Shown here one piece after another: positions 1-6,929 of a stretch of 15,416 nucleotides of DNA. Position 1 is the stretch's first letter, and each line of letters begins with the position of its first letter. The stretch spans positions 1 through 15,416 of the forward strand of contig DASUKF010000026.1 of NCBI GenBank assembly GCA_036278875.1, written 5' to 3'. The stretch comes from JANWLD01 sp036278875 (GTDB taxonomy: Bacteria; Patescibacteriota; Saccharimonadia; Saccharimonadales; 2-12-FULL-41-12). The notes beneath the pieces are model-generated. The model was not told the origin of the DNA. It was given only the letters and a program-made list of their open reading frames with translations, and searched no databases. The position numbers and the translations under genes were made by a program.

Positions 1-1965
1 CTGAGGCGTCTTTTGCGGGCTGGCGGGCTGGCCGTTCTTTGGCGCGGCTTTTCGCTGGCCTATAACGTTCACTACGGGTATGACTATCGGACTCCTGCCG
101 GTCTGGTCATATAAGAAGTGGGTTATATGTTCCTTCAGCTCCAGCTTGAACCTGTCCAAATCGACTCGCTTGAACCTTTGTATTACGGCTCTTTTTAGCT
201 CGACGCGGAAATTGTTCATTAGCTCTTCTTCGTCTTTCATATAGATGAAACCACGGCTGATTATATCCGGACTGGTCATCAACTGCCCGGTCTTTTTGTC
301 TATGGTCAGAACTATGGCGACAAGGCCTTCATTGCTAAGCATCAGTCTGTCTTTTATAACCACACTGCTGACAATCGCGCCTGTCTGGTCTACCAACACC
401 GTTCCATGTGGTACCTTCTCGCCCACCTCCATGGTGTCTTTGGTGAAATAGACCGCCTCGCCGTTGCCTACGTTCAAGCTGTTCCGGCGGGGTATCCCAT
501 GTTCTATGGCAAGTTCAATATGATATTTCTTAGCCGTATAATCGCCGTATATAGGCATAAAGAACTTCGGTTTTGTCATATCTATCATTTCGCCGTATTC
601 ATCGCGGCTGGCGTGTCCCGAAACATGCAGCGGACCGCAGTTATCCACCTCACGGCTTTCGTGGCGGAATATATGCACATTCTTTTTAAACATATCATCG
701 ACCATCTTTCTGACGTGCGAATCATTGCCCGTATAAGGTATGGGCGTGCTGGAAAGCACGACAGTGTCCTGCTCTTTCAGCTTAATGTGGTTATGGTCGC
801 CCGAAGCCATCCTTTGCAAGGCGGAGTTCGGTTCACCCTGGGAGCCGGTACAAACCACGACTACCTCGTTGTCCTTCATTTTCGGAACGCTGGCTATTGG
901 CACGAAAGTACCTTTCGGTACCTTTACGAAACCGTTTCTGATTGCCATTTCCAGAGTACTCACCATACTGCGTCCGTCCATGGCGACTTTTTTGTTGTGG
1001 TGCACCGCGGCATTTATCAGCATCTGTACTCGGTTCATATTGGTCGAGAACAAACTGATGAAAATACGTCCCGGCGCCTGGGCCATTAAGTCTTTGAAGG
1101 TCTGTTCAATCGTACTTTCCGACGGTGTCCTGCCAGGCCTGTCGGTAGTGGTACTTTCGCTAAGAAGCACCAGCACGCCTTCGTCGCCCAGCTGTTTCAG
1201 ACGCTCCGCGTCAGTGCGCTCATGGTCCAGAGGGTTCGGGTCAAGGCGGAAATCACCGGTGTTCACTATCCGTCCAACCGGAGTATCAATAACTATACAG
1301 GTACTGCCCGGTATGGAGTGGGTTACCCTGATGAGTTCAACGAAGAATTCGCCTACCTTCAGCCGTTCGTGATTGTCTTCGTTCATTATTACTGTCTTAA
1401 GTTCGAAATTATCAGGCAGGGGCATGCCGAAATTTTCAAAAATCTCTTCTACCCTGCCGATGGTAAATCGGCTGCCGTATACCGGCGCTGGATATCTTGG
1501 CAATATATGCGGCAGGCCGCCGATATGGTCTAAGTGGCCGTGCGTTATTACATAAGCCTTCAGTTTGTGTTTTATAGTTTCCAGGTAAGCCATATCCGCT
1601 ATACCGTAGTTGATGCCCGGCAGATCAACTCCCAAGTCGCTGCCGCAGTCCATGATTATGGCATCGTTTCGGTACTCTACCAGAAGCGTATTTTTGGAGC
1701 CGCCGCCGTCCATACCGCCTAATCCGACAAATTTCAGCTTGGGACTTTCGTCTATAAAGTTGGCCCGCGGCCGTTTCTTGGCGTTTTCATCCACCGGCGC
1801 GGCCATATACTGGCTGGCTTTTTTATGAGCGTCCTCGCTGGCCCGTCTTTGGGCGCGGATGGCCGCACCGCGGCTGGAGCTTAGACGCTGGCCGCTCATC
1901 TTATTCGTTTTATTAGGACTTTTTTTCTTTTTAATTTGCCCTTTGGGCTTACTTTCTTTATTCAT
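1..1965 (-). CDS. rnj: Ribonuclease J (3' end outside window)
   Basis: Metallo-beta-lactamase/beta-CASP ribonuclease that degrades and processes RNA with 5'-exo- and endonuclease activity in the cytoplasm. 655 codons are visible with no stop. Seen: the metal-binding HGHLDHIGG motif near residues 142-150, THSIPG, TGDF, SESTTTDRPGRTPSE, MDGRSM, GSQGEP, HVSGHAS and SRGFIYM, in the family order. The canonical core ends near PIVIPVVNVIG (about residue 635), so only a low-complexity Lys/Pro/Gln/Ala tail runs off the window. The first ~70 residues are a Lys/Arg-rich extension absent from B. subtilis RNase J1. The usual N-terminal GGLGEIGKN loop reads GGMDGGGSKN here. The ATG at 1965 has GAGG about 11 nt upstream and begins 4 nt after the uracil-DNA glycosylase stop, so the two are probably co-transcribed. 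A later ATG (residue 23) could be an alternative start. Family identity is very secure. Confidence 0.96.
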   Translation of the reverse strand, partial: MNKESKPKGQIKKKKSPNKTNKMSGQRLSSSRGAAIRAQRRASEDAHKKASQYMAAPVDENAKKRPRANFIDESPKLKFVGLGGMDGGGSKNTLLVEYRNDAIIMDCGSDLGVDLPGINYGIADMAYLETIKHKLKAYVITHGHLDHIGGLPHILPRYPAPVYGSRFTIGRVEEIFENFGMPLPDNFELKTVIMNEDNHERLKVGEFFVELIRVTHSIPGSTCIVIDTPVGRIVNTGDFRLDPNPLDHERTDAERLKQLGDEGVLVLLSESTTTDRPGRTPSESTIEQTFKDLMAQAPGRIFISLFSTNMNRVQMLINAAVHHNKKVAMDGRSMVSTLEMAIRNGFVKVPKGTFVPIASVPKMKDNEVVVVCTGSQGEPNSALQRMASGDHNHIKLKEQDTVVLSSTPIPYTGNDSHVRKMVDDMFKKNVHIFRHESREVDNCGPLHVSGHASRDEYGEMIDMTKPKFFMPIYGDYTAKKYHIELAIEHGIPRRNSLNVGNGEAVYFTKDTMEVGEKVPHGTVLVDQTGAIVSSVVIKDRLMLSNEGLVAIVLTIDKKTGQLMTSPDIISRGFIYMKDEEELMNNFRVELKRAVIQRFKRVDLDRFKLELKEHITHFLYDQTGRSPIVIPVVNVIGQRKAAPKNGQPASPQKTPQ

Positions 1966-1969
1966 TTGG

Positions 1970-2587
1970 TTATTTTCCTCGTTTATTATCATTATTGATT
2001 AGTTCTATTATCTTGGGTAAAGCTTGGAAATCACTTATCAGTGTTTCGCGCATCGATGAGTTATAAAGTGCTGCAGCCGGATGGAACAGAGGTAATATCA
2101 CCACTTTTCCGTCGCCCAGACCGATGCGTTTAGGCTGGCCGTGTATGACGCTTATGCGCATCCCGGGCAGGAAATATTCCATGCTGTGCCGGCCTAGCGT
2201 AGCGACGATTTTAGGCTCCACTGCATTGATTTCGCGTAGCAGAAACGGCCAGAAAGCCTTTTTTTCATCGGGTAAAGGATCGCGGTTGTTCGGCGGGCGG
2301 TATTTGACTATGTTACTTATGTAAACGTCTTCCCGCTTCATACCGACAAGTTCCAGCATTTCGTCCAGGAACTTGCCCGCGGCACCTACGAAGGGCTCGC
2401 CCTTTAGGTCCTCGTTCTTGCCCGGCGCTTCGCCGATGAACATTACTTCCGCATCCGGACTGCCTACTCCCATGACAAGGTTCGTGGCTTCTTGAGCCAG
2501 ATCCGGGCAGATACCGCTTGATTCTATATCTGCTTTAATCCGTTCAAGGAGTTTTTTCTTATTTTCTTTTTGCTCTACCTTTGGCAT
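1970..2587 (-). CDS. Family 4-like uracil-DNA glycosylase, Fe-S cysteines mostly lost
   Basis: 205 residues. Uracil-DNA glycosylase removes uracil from DNA as the first step of base excision repair. Seen: motif A GEAPGKNED (residues 52-60), GEPFVGAAGKFLD (63-75), SNIVKYRPPNNR (91-102), and motif B HPAAAL (169-174). Family 4 enzymes normally carry four cysteines ligating a [4Fe-4S] cluster. Here only Cys27 remains; the aligned positions are Ser24, Tyr96 (normally KCRPP) and about Phe112. The catalytic-pocket motifs are intact, so a cluster-free active enzyme is the simplest inference. The ATG at 2587 has a GGGGGAG Shine-Dalgarno about 9 nt upstream, located inside the preceding gene, which it overlaps by 29 nt. 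This suggests translational coupling. Family assignment is firm; which UDG subfamily is less certain. Confidence 0.9.
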   Translation of the reverse strand: MPKVEQKENKKKLLERIKADIESSGICPDLAQEATNLVMGVGSPDAEVMFIGEAPGKNEDLKGEPFVGAAGKFLDEMLELVGMKREDVYISNIVKYRPPNNRDPLPDEKKAFWPFLLREINAVEPKIVATLGRHSMEYFLPGMRISVIHGQPKRIGLGDGKVVILPLFHPAAALYNSSMRETLISDFQALPKIIELINNDNKRGK

Positions 2588-2804
2588 CTTTTTTGGCTCC
2601 CCCGTTTCGGTGGAATATAGATTTTAGAAAATTATTTACCGCGCCTATGAACAATAATGCACCTATAAGCCATTCCCACAAGCTGCCGGTATCGATAGCC
2701 CGCGAAACGACCAGGTAGCTGGCAATCAGTTCAATCGCACCGAATACCAGCTTCCCTTTTCTGGTCCCGTGAACCTTATCTATGCTGCTAATAGCTTCGC
2801 TCAT
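2559..2804 (-). CDS. Small two-helix membrane protein, unknown function
   Basis: 81 residues, not recognised. Two hydrophobic stretches, about residues 18-38 and 44-62, are likely transmembrane helices. A strongly basic tail (after about residue 65, with KK and RAKRK) should face the cytoplasm by the positive-inside rule. The start lies 5 nt after the pnp stop, with only a weak GAAG-type ribosome binding signal, so it is probably translated by coupling within the pnp operon. Its 3' end overlaps the uracil-DNA glycosylase start by 29 nt. Its position between PNPase, UDG and RNase J is suggestive of membrane-associated RNA metabolism, but that is only a guess from context. Confidence 0.75.
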   Translation of the reverse strand: MSEAISSIDKVHGTRKGKLVFGAIELIASYLVVSRAIDTGSLWEWLIGALLFIGAVNNFLKSIFHRNGGAKKDAKGRAKRK

Positions 2805-2809
2805 GTCTT

Positions 2810-4945
2810 CTACTTTTTAGACTCCCTTACGGCGGCTTTCATAGATAACTGCAATCTGCCGCGGTCATCTATTGCCAGCAGTTTTACATCTACTTTATCG
2901 CCTTCTTTTACTACGTCCGAGGGGCTGTTTACCCTTTCTTCGCGCATTTCCGATACATGTACCAGACCTTCCTTGCCGGGAAGTATCTCTACGAAAGCGC
3001 CGAAATCTAACACGCTGACCACACGGCAGTCCTTATAAATACTGCCCACTTCGGGATCTTCTGTCAGAGTTTTTATAAACTGTATGGCTCCGTCGATACT
3101 CTTTTTATCCGGACTGGCTATCATAACCGTGCCGTCATCCTTGATGTCGATTTCCGCCCCTGTTTCGGCGATTATCTTATTTATCGTTTCGCCGCCTTTG
3201 CCGATAACTTCGCGTATCTTATCAGGATTTATCTTGATACTCTCTACCTGCGGCGCATACTTGCTGATAGCTTTTCTGGGCCGTTCCAGAGTATCCAGCA
3301 TGTGCTTCATTATCCGGGCGCGGCCTTTTTTGGCCTGCTCTAAGGCCTGCTTGAGTATATCCACGCTCAGGCCGTGGACTTTCATATCCATCTGAAGTGC
3401 GGTTATGCCTTTTGGCGTGCCGGTAACCTTGAAGTCCATATCGCCGGCGAAATCTTCCGCGTCGGCTATGTCGCTCAGGATGAACGGCTTGCCCTTTTCG
3501 GACAGCATCAGTCCCATGGCTATGCCGCTTACCGGCGCACTCAATGGAACTCCCGCATCCATCAATGCCAGACAACTGGAACAGGTCGCAGCCATAGAGG
3601 TGCTTCCGTTTTGGCTCATTATCTCCGTTACGGAGCGGATGGTGTAAGGAAAATCCGCTTCATCAGGCAGAACCGGCAGGAGAGCTCTTTCCGCTAAATA
3701 GCCGTGGCCTATTTCGCGGCGGCCCGGCCCCATAAGCCGCTTTACTTCTCCCACGGTCCAGCCCGGCGCATTGTAATGATGCATATAGCGCCTTTCGCCT
3801 TCTCTTTCCATCGTATCAACTATCTGTGCATAGCTGAGTGGCGCCAAGGTGACTATATTGAAAGCTTGGGTAACTCCTCTGGTAAATATACTGGAGCCGT
3901 GAGCGCGCGGCAGCAAACCCACTTCGCTGGAAAGCGGTCTTATCTCGTCCATCGCCCGCCCGTCGGGACGGATGTTGAACTCGGTTATCTCCTTGCGCAC
4001 GTCTTTATGCAGCAGCATGGTGAAAGCATCGTCATACTCCTGCCTGAGGTCGGCGAAAGTATCCTCGCCCAGTTCGTCCTTGAACCTGGCTTCCATCTGG
4101 TTGCGCAGGTCGCGTATCATCTGGTTGCGTTCCGGGTACGGAGCGCGCAGGTTCTCGCCCAGTTTGCCTTGCAGCCAGGTATCTACTTCTTTCTGTATCG
4201 CTTCGTCCGGCAGGGTAAGCTCGTATTCCTGCTTATCGACGCCTACTTTGCGAGCCAGCTCGTTCTGCAGTTTTATGGCAGGCTGAATTGCCTTGTGCGC
4301 ATATTCCATGGCGCCTATCACATCCTCTTCGCTGGCTTCATTAGCCCCTGCTTCAACCATCATGATCCCGTCTTCCGTACCGGCTACTACCAGATCCAGC
4401 GGGCCTTCATTCAATTCTTCATTAGTGGCGAAAGCCTTGAACTTGCCGTCTACCATGCCGACGCGCAAACCTGCAACGGGACCGTCAAACGGTGCACCGG
4501 TAAGTACGAATGCCGTACTGACAGCTATCATCGCTATCGCATCGGGTCGGAAATCCGGATCCATACTCATCACCGTAGCTATGCCCTGGACTTCGTGCCT
4601 ATAACCTTTCGGCCACAGGGGTCGTATGGGCCGGTCTATCAGACGGCCTATCAGTACGGCGTCATCGCTGGGGCGACCCTCTCTTTTAATGAAGCGGCTG
4701 CCGCTTATCTTGCCGGCCGCATACATTTTTTCTTCGTAATCAATGCTCAGCGGAAAATAATCGAAACCTTGCAAAGGTTTATCGCCCACCATGGCCGTAC
4801 CGAGTATAACGGTGTCGCCATAGCGTGCTATCACGCTCGCCGAAGAACGGAATCCTACTCTATTGATTTCCAGGCTTAATTCCCGGCCGCAGAAGTCCGT
4901 GCTTACTTTTATAATCTTTTTGCCATATGGGTTTATGGTGCTCAT
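2810..4945 (-). CDS. pnp: Polyribonucleotide nucleotidyltransferase (PNPase)
   Basis: 711 residues from the preferred start. PNPase degrades RNA 3'-to-5' by phosphorolysis as a ring-shaped trimer, a partner activity to RNase J. Domains in order: first RNase PH domain (about 8-140), linking helical domain, second RNase PH domain (about 320-540) with GPGRREIGHG, and the catalytic acidic stretch SDIADAEDFAGDMDFKV with Asp498 and Asp504 matching E. coli Asp486/Asp492. These are followed by a KH domain with IGKGG at 581-585 and an S1 domain (about 635-702). Length is typical. A TTG start ten codons upstream (4975) is possible, but its GGAAG is flush against the codon. The ATG at 4945 has AAAGGG 5 nt upstream, so I chose it. 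It lies downstream of rpsO with a large hairpin between, and is followed within 5 nt by the 81-residue membrane protein. Confidence 0.97.
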   Translation of the reverse strand: MSTINPYGKKIIKVSTDFCGRELSLEINRVGFRSSASVIARYGDTVILGTAMVGDKPLQGFDYFPLSIDYEEKMYAAGKISGSRFIKREGRPSDDAVLIGRLIDRPIRPLWPKGYRHEVQGIATVMSMDPDFRPDAIAMIAVSTAFVLTGAPFDGPVAGLRVGMVDGKFKAFATNEELNEGPLDLVVAGTEDGIMMVEAGANEASEEDVIGAMEYAHKAIQPAIKLQNELARKVGVDKQEYELTLPDEAIQKEVDTWLQGKLGENLRAPYPERNQMIRDLRNQMEARFKDELGEDTFADLRQEYDDAFTMLLHKDVRKEITEFNIRPDGRAMDEIRPLSSEVGLLPRAHGSSIFTRGVTQAFNIVTLAPLSYAQIVDTMEREGERRYMHHYNAPGWTVGEVKRLMGPGRREIGHGYLAERALLPVLPDEADFPYTIRSVTEIMSQNGSTSMAATCSSCLALMDAGVPLSAPVSGIAMGLMLSEKGKPFILSDIADAEDFAGDMDFKVTGTPKGITALQMDMKVHGLSVDILKQALEQAKKGRARIMKHMLDTLERPRKAISKYAPQVESIKINPDKIREVIGKGGETINKIIAETGAEIDIKDDGTVMIASPDKKSIDGAIQFIKTLTEDPEVGSIYKDCRVVSVLDFGAFVEILPGKEGLVHVSEMREERVNSPSDVVKEGDKVDVKLLAIDDRGRLQLSMKAAVRESKK

Positions 4946-5025
4946 ATGCGCCCTTTCCGGAGTAACAAGGTTCAACTTCCTATTTATATAGGTAGCTGTG
5001 CTCTATTACTCCTGTTTGATTTGTC

Positions 5026-5085
5026 ATTTACAGTTTACAGCTCACATTTATGTTAAGTGTTAAATGTGAAGTGACAGTTGTAAAT
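5026..5085 (-). promoter_or_regulatory. Long imperfect hairpin between rpsO and pnp
   Basis: Two 25-nt arms (5026-5050 and 5061-5085) are imperfect inverted repeats around a 10-nt loop. The inner 8 bp (CACATTTA/TAAATGTG) and outer 7 bp (ATTTACA/TGTAAAT) pair perfectly, with mismatches between them. It starts 10 nt after the rpsO stop and ends about 80 nt before the pnp ATG. No T-run follows on the minus strand, so it is not a standard intrinsic terminator. In E. coli a hairpin in the pnp leader is cut by RNase III and mediates PNPase autoregulation. The position here fits an analogous processing or 3'-end-protecting structure, which is an inference. Confidence 0.6.
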
Positions 5086-5094
5086 CTAAAGGTA

Positions 5095-5361
5095 CTATCT
5101 ACGAATGCCCAGTTTTTTTATGAGTTCCAGGTATTTCTTGGAGTCGTTGTCAGCCAGGTATTTGAGCAGTCTTTTACGCTTGCCCACCATCTGAAGCAGG
5201 CCGCGCCGGGCGGCGAAGTCCTTCTTGTTGATCTTAAGGTGCTCTGTCAGCTCGGAAATCCTGGCAGTCAGGATACCTACCTGGGCTTCAGGGGACCCAG
5301 TATCCTTCTTATCTTTAGCCAGTTCAGCAATTATTGATTGCTTTTTCTCAGAAGTTATCAT
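5095..5361 (-). CDS. rpsO: 30S ribosomal protein S15
   Basis: 88 residues, the normal length. S15 binds 16S rRNA early in assembly of the 30S platform. Seen: the family signature KDTGSPEAQVGILTARISELTEHLK, split here as TGSPEAQVG (21-29) and the following helix, then FAARRGLLQMVGKRKRLLKYL and the closing KKLGIR. The rpsO-pnp order is widely conserved in bacteria. No Shine-Dalgarno is visible before the ATG at 5361. A strong promoter ends 11 nt upstream of it, so the mRNA may be nearly leaderless. Confidence 0.98.
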   Translation of the reverse strand: MITSEKKQSIIAELAKDKKDTGSPEAQVGILTARISELTEHLKINKKDFAARRGLLQMVGKRKRLLKYLADNDSKKYLELIKKLGIRR

Positions 5362-5372
5362 TCGTTGCCAGA

Positions 5373-5401
5373 ACTATAGCACAGCTCTATCTGTTTTTCA
5401 A
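5373..5401 (-). promoter_or_regulatory. Sigma70-type promoter of rpsO
   Basis: On the minus strand a TTGAAA -35 (5396-5401) is followed, after exactly 17 nt, by a TATAGT -10 (5373-5378), each matching 5 of 6 consensus positions. The expected transcription start near 5366 leaves only about 5 nt before the rpsO ATG at 5361. This would allow rpsO-pnp expression independent of the upstream truB transcript. Confidence 0.7.
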
Positions 5402-5410
5402 GAGATAAGA

Positions 5411-5683
5411 TTAAATCATAATACGGCGGTTCGGGATATTGCGCGGACCTACTTGAAGCGCCGGATTACTGCCGCCGTGGGGATAGCCAGTCATCGAAGT
5501 TTCGGCGACATCAAGCTTTGGCTGATGGCTCGGTATCCGGGGCGGTTCTACGCCGCCAGCACGGATAGCGAAATCTATTTCTGCAAGATTTGCATGAAGA
5601 GCCGTTGCTTGGATTTCTTCAGGCATTCCTTCTATACGGCCGGTTTCTGCCGGGCTGGGGCCAATATTATTGATTTTTGCCAT
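5411..5683 (-). CDS. Hypothetical 90-residue protein
   Basis: Not recognised. The protein starts MAKINNIGPSPAETGRIEGM, has a short helix-prone stretch (about residues 20-41, EEIQATALHANLAEIDFAIR), and then a Pro/Gly/His/Arg-rich, probably disordered C-terminal half. No signal peptide or membrane segment is apparent. It begins 13 nt after the truB stop with only a weak GATGTGAT-like ribosome signal and ends 9 nt before the rpsO promoter, so it fills the gap in the operon precisely. That spacing and base composition like its neighbours argue that it is real, but there is no homology support. It could be a small RNA- or ribosome-associated protein, which is speculation. Confidence 0.55.
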   Translation of the reverse strand: MAKINNIGPSPAETGRIEGMPEEIQATALHANLAEIDFAIRAGGVEPPRIPSHQPKLDVAETSMTGYPHGGSNPALQVGPRNIPNRRIMI

Positions 5684-5696
5684 TATTTATATCACA

Positions 5697-6365
5697 TCAA
5701 ATCTTTACTATTTTGTCAATATTTGCCTCTATTGGAGAAACCGATTTTTTAATAGAAAAGTCGCCTATTTGAATCCTTTTCAACCCGGCTAAATAAGCAC
5801 CGGTGCTAAGTTTTTCGCCTATATCCTGTGCCAGCGAGCGGATATAAGTGCCGGAGGACACTTTTACAGTGAATGATACGAGCGGATAGTCGTAGTTTAT
5901 ATCTGTTATCTCGTATACTTTGACTCTGCGCGGCTCTATTTTTACCTCTTTGCCTTCCCTGGCCAGCTTATACGCCCTCTTGCCGCCTACTTTGACAGCC
6001 GAATAAGCCGGTGGAATCTGTTCGATTTCGCCCCTGAAGCCTTCCAGGGCCTCTCTGACGGCTTTTTTATCCGGTACAGTGTCTGATACCGGGGTAATCT
6101 CTCCTTCCGCGTCGCCCGTATTGCTGGTTTGACCCAGTCTCAGAGCGGCTTCGTATACTTTGTCCAGTTTACTGAATTCACCTGCCCTCTTCGTATAGCT
6201 GCCCGTCACCAGGACAAGCAGTCCCGTCGCCATGGGGTCCAAAGTACCCGTATGCCCTACTTTTATCTTCTTGCCGGCTTCTTTTTTAAGGGTGCTGCGG
6301 ACTTTGGCTACGACATCATGAGACGTCCACCCCTTCGGCTTATCAATCAATAAAATTCCGTCCAT
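5697..6365 (-). CDS. truB: tRNA pseudouridine(55) synthase TruB
   Basis: Converts U55 to pseudouridine in the T-loop of tRNAs. 222 residues. Seen: the N-terminal GILLIDKPKGWTSHDVV, the catalytic GHTGTLDPMATGLL motif with Asp43, YEA..RLGQTSNTGDAEG, QIPPAYSAVKVGGKRAYKLAR and SSGTYIRSLAQDIGE. It is shorter than E. coli TruB (314) because the protein stops soon after the catalytic domain and lacks a C-terminal PUA-type RNA-binding domain. The ATG at 6365 shares its A with the TGA stop of the upstream acetyltransferase (TGATG), a coupled arrangement. A GTG one codon earlier (6368) is also possible. Identity is secure. Confidence 0.96.
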   Translation of the reverse strand: MDGILLIDKPKGWTSHDVVAKVRSTLKKEAGKKIKVGHTGTLDPMATGLLVLVTGSYTKRAGEFSKLDKVYEAALRLGQTSNTGDAEGEITPVSDTVPDKKAVREALEGFRGEIEQIPPAYSAVKVGGKRAYKLAREGKEVKIEPRRVKVYEITDINYDYPLVSFTVKVSSGTYIRSLAQDIGEKLSTGAYLAGLKRIQIGDFSIKKSVSPIEANIDKIVKI

Positions 6366-6910
6366 CACTTTATTGAAGCAGGTTTGCGAACCATTTCAAT
6401 ATGAGGCATAGGCAGATAATCCGGCGCCTCTTCTTTACTTGGGGTTGGCAGATCCCTATTCTTCTTAAAACCTAAACTTTTGTAAAAATTTATAGCTGGC
6501 TTATTTGTGCTTACAACCTCTAAAATAACTTCGTTGTTCTCTGAATTCAGCCAGTTAAGTGCCCATTTCATTAATTCCCTGCCTATCCCACTATTTTGAT
6601 ATTCTTTTAGAATATACAGTGCTTTAATCTCCCTGGCTTCGTTCTCTACCTTGCTGGCAATAACAAAGCCAACTGTTTTATTATTATCTTTCGCTAATAG
6701 GAACTTTTTATCAGCTCGCCTTTTTGCTATTCCAGCTTTAATATCTGCGACCATACTTTCAAAATCAGCAAATTTCCGATCAATATCTTCTGCAGTAACA
6801 GCTGGATATACGGACGGATAAGTTGATTTCCAGGTTTTATAACGTACCTCCATAAGTCCCCTTGCATCAGAAGGCAAGGCATCTAAAATCTGAATATTAC
6901 TGCTTTTCAC
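6365..6910 (-). CDS. GNAT-family N-acetyltransferase
   Basis: 181 residues. Transfers an acetyl group from acetyl-CoA to an amine; the substrate cannot be told from sequence. Seen: the GNAT fold order with KKFLLAKDNNKTVGFVIASKV (split strands), the acetyl-CoA pyrophosphate-binding loop EYQNSGIGREL (Q105 to G110, matching Q/RxxGxG/A), and the C-terminal NKPAINFYKSLGF (136-148). The start is a GTG at 6910, 19 nt after the DHH-like gene, without an obvious Shine-Dalgarno. Its 3' end overlaps truB in a TGATG junction. The gene is visibly more A/T-rich than its neighbours (18 G+C in the 60 nt at 6481-6540, against 33 in 5941-6000 of truB), which hints at later acquisition into the operon. Confidence 0.92.
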   Translation of the reverse strand: MKSSNIQILDALPSDARGLMEVRYKTWKSTYPSVYPAVTAEDIDRKFADFESMVADIKAGIAKRRADKKFLLAKDNNKTVGFVIASKVENEAREIKALYILKEYQNSGIGRELMKWALNWLNSENNEVILEVVSTNKPAINFYKSLGFKKNRDLPTPSKEEAPDYLPMPHIEMVRKPASIK

Positions 6911-6929
6911 GTTTAGAGCTTAGCAAATT

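Noticed and set aside
406..1089. Plus-strand open frames opposite RNase J
   Set aside because: They lie over the conserved RNase J motifs on the other strand, with no recognisable protein features and no ribosome site.
3704..4879. A 391-codon open frame on the plus strand opposite pnp
   Set aside because: It is antisense to a highly conserved PNPase gene, shows no domain pattern and reads as a mirror of biased codon use in pnp.
4946..4975. TTG start adding ten residues to PNPase
   Set aside because: The GGAAG before it is directly adjacent to the codon, while the ATG at 4945 has AAAGGG at normal spacing.
4979..4992. CCTAT/ATAGG small inverted repeat with a TATAAA before pnp
   Set aside because: The arms are just 5 bp, and no acceptable -35 lies upstream, so neither an operator nor a pnp promoter can be supported.
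5026..5085. Reading the rpsO-pnp hairpin as an intrinsic terminator
   Set aside because: No T-run follows the stem on the transcribed minus strand.
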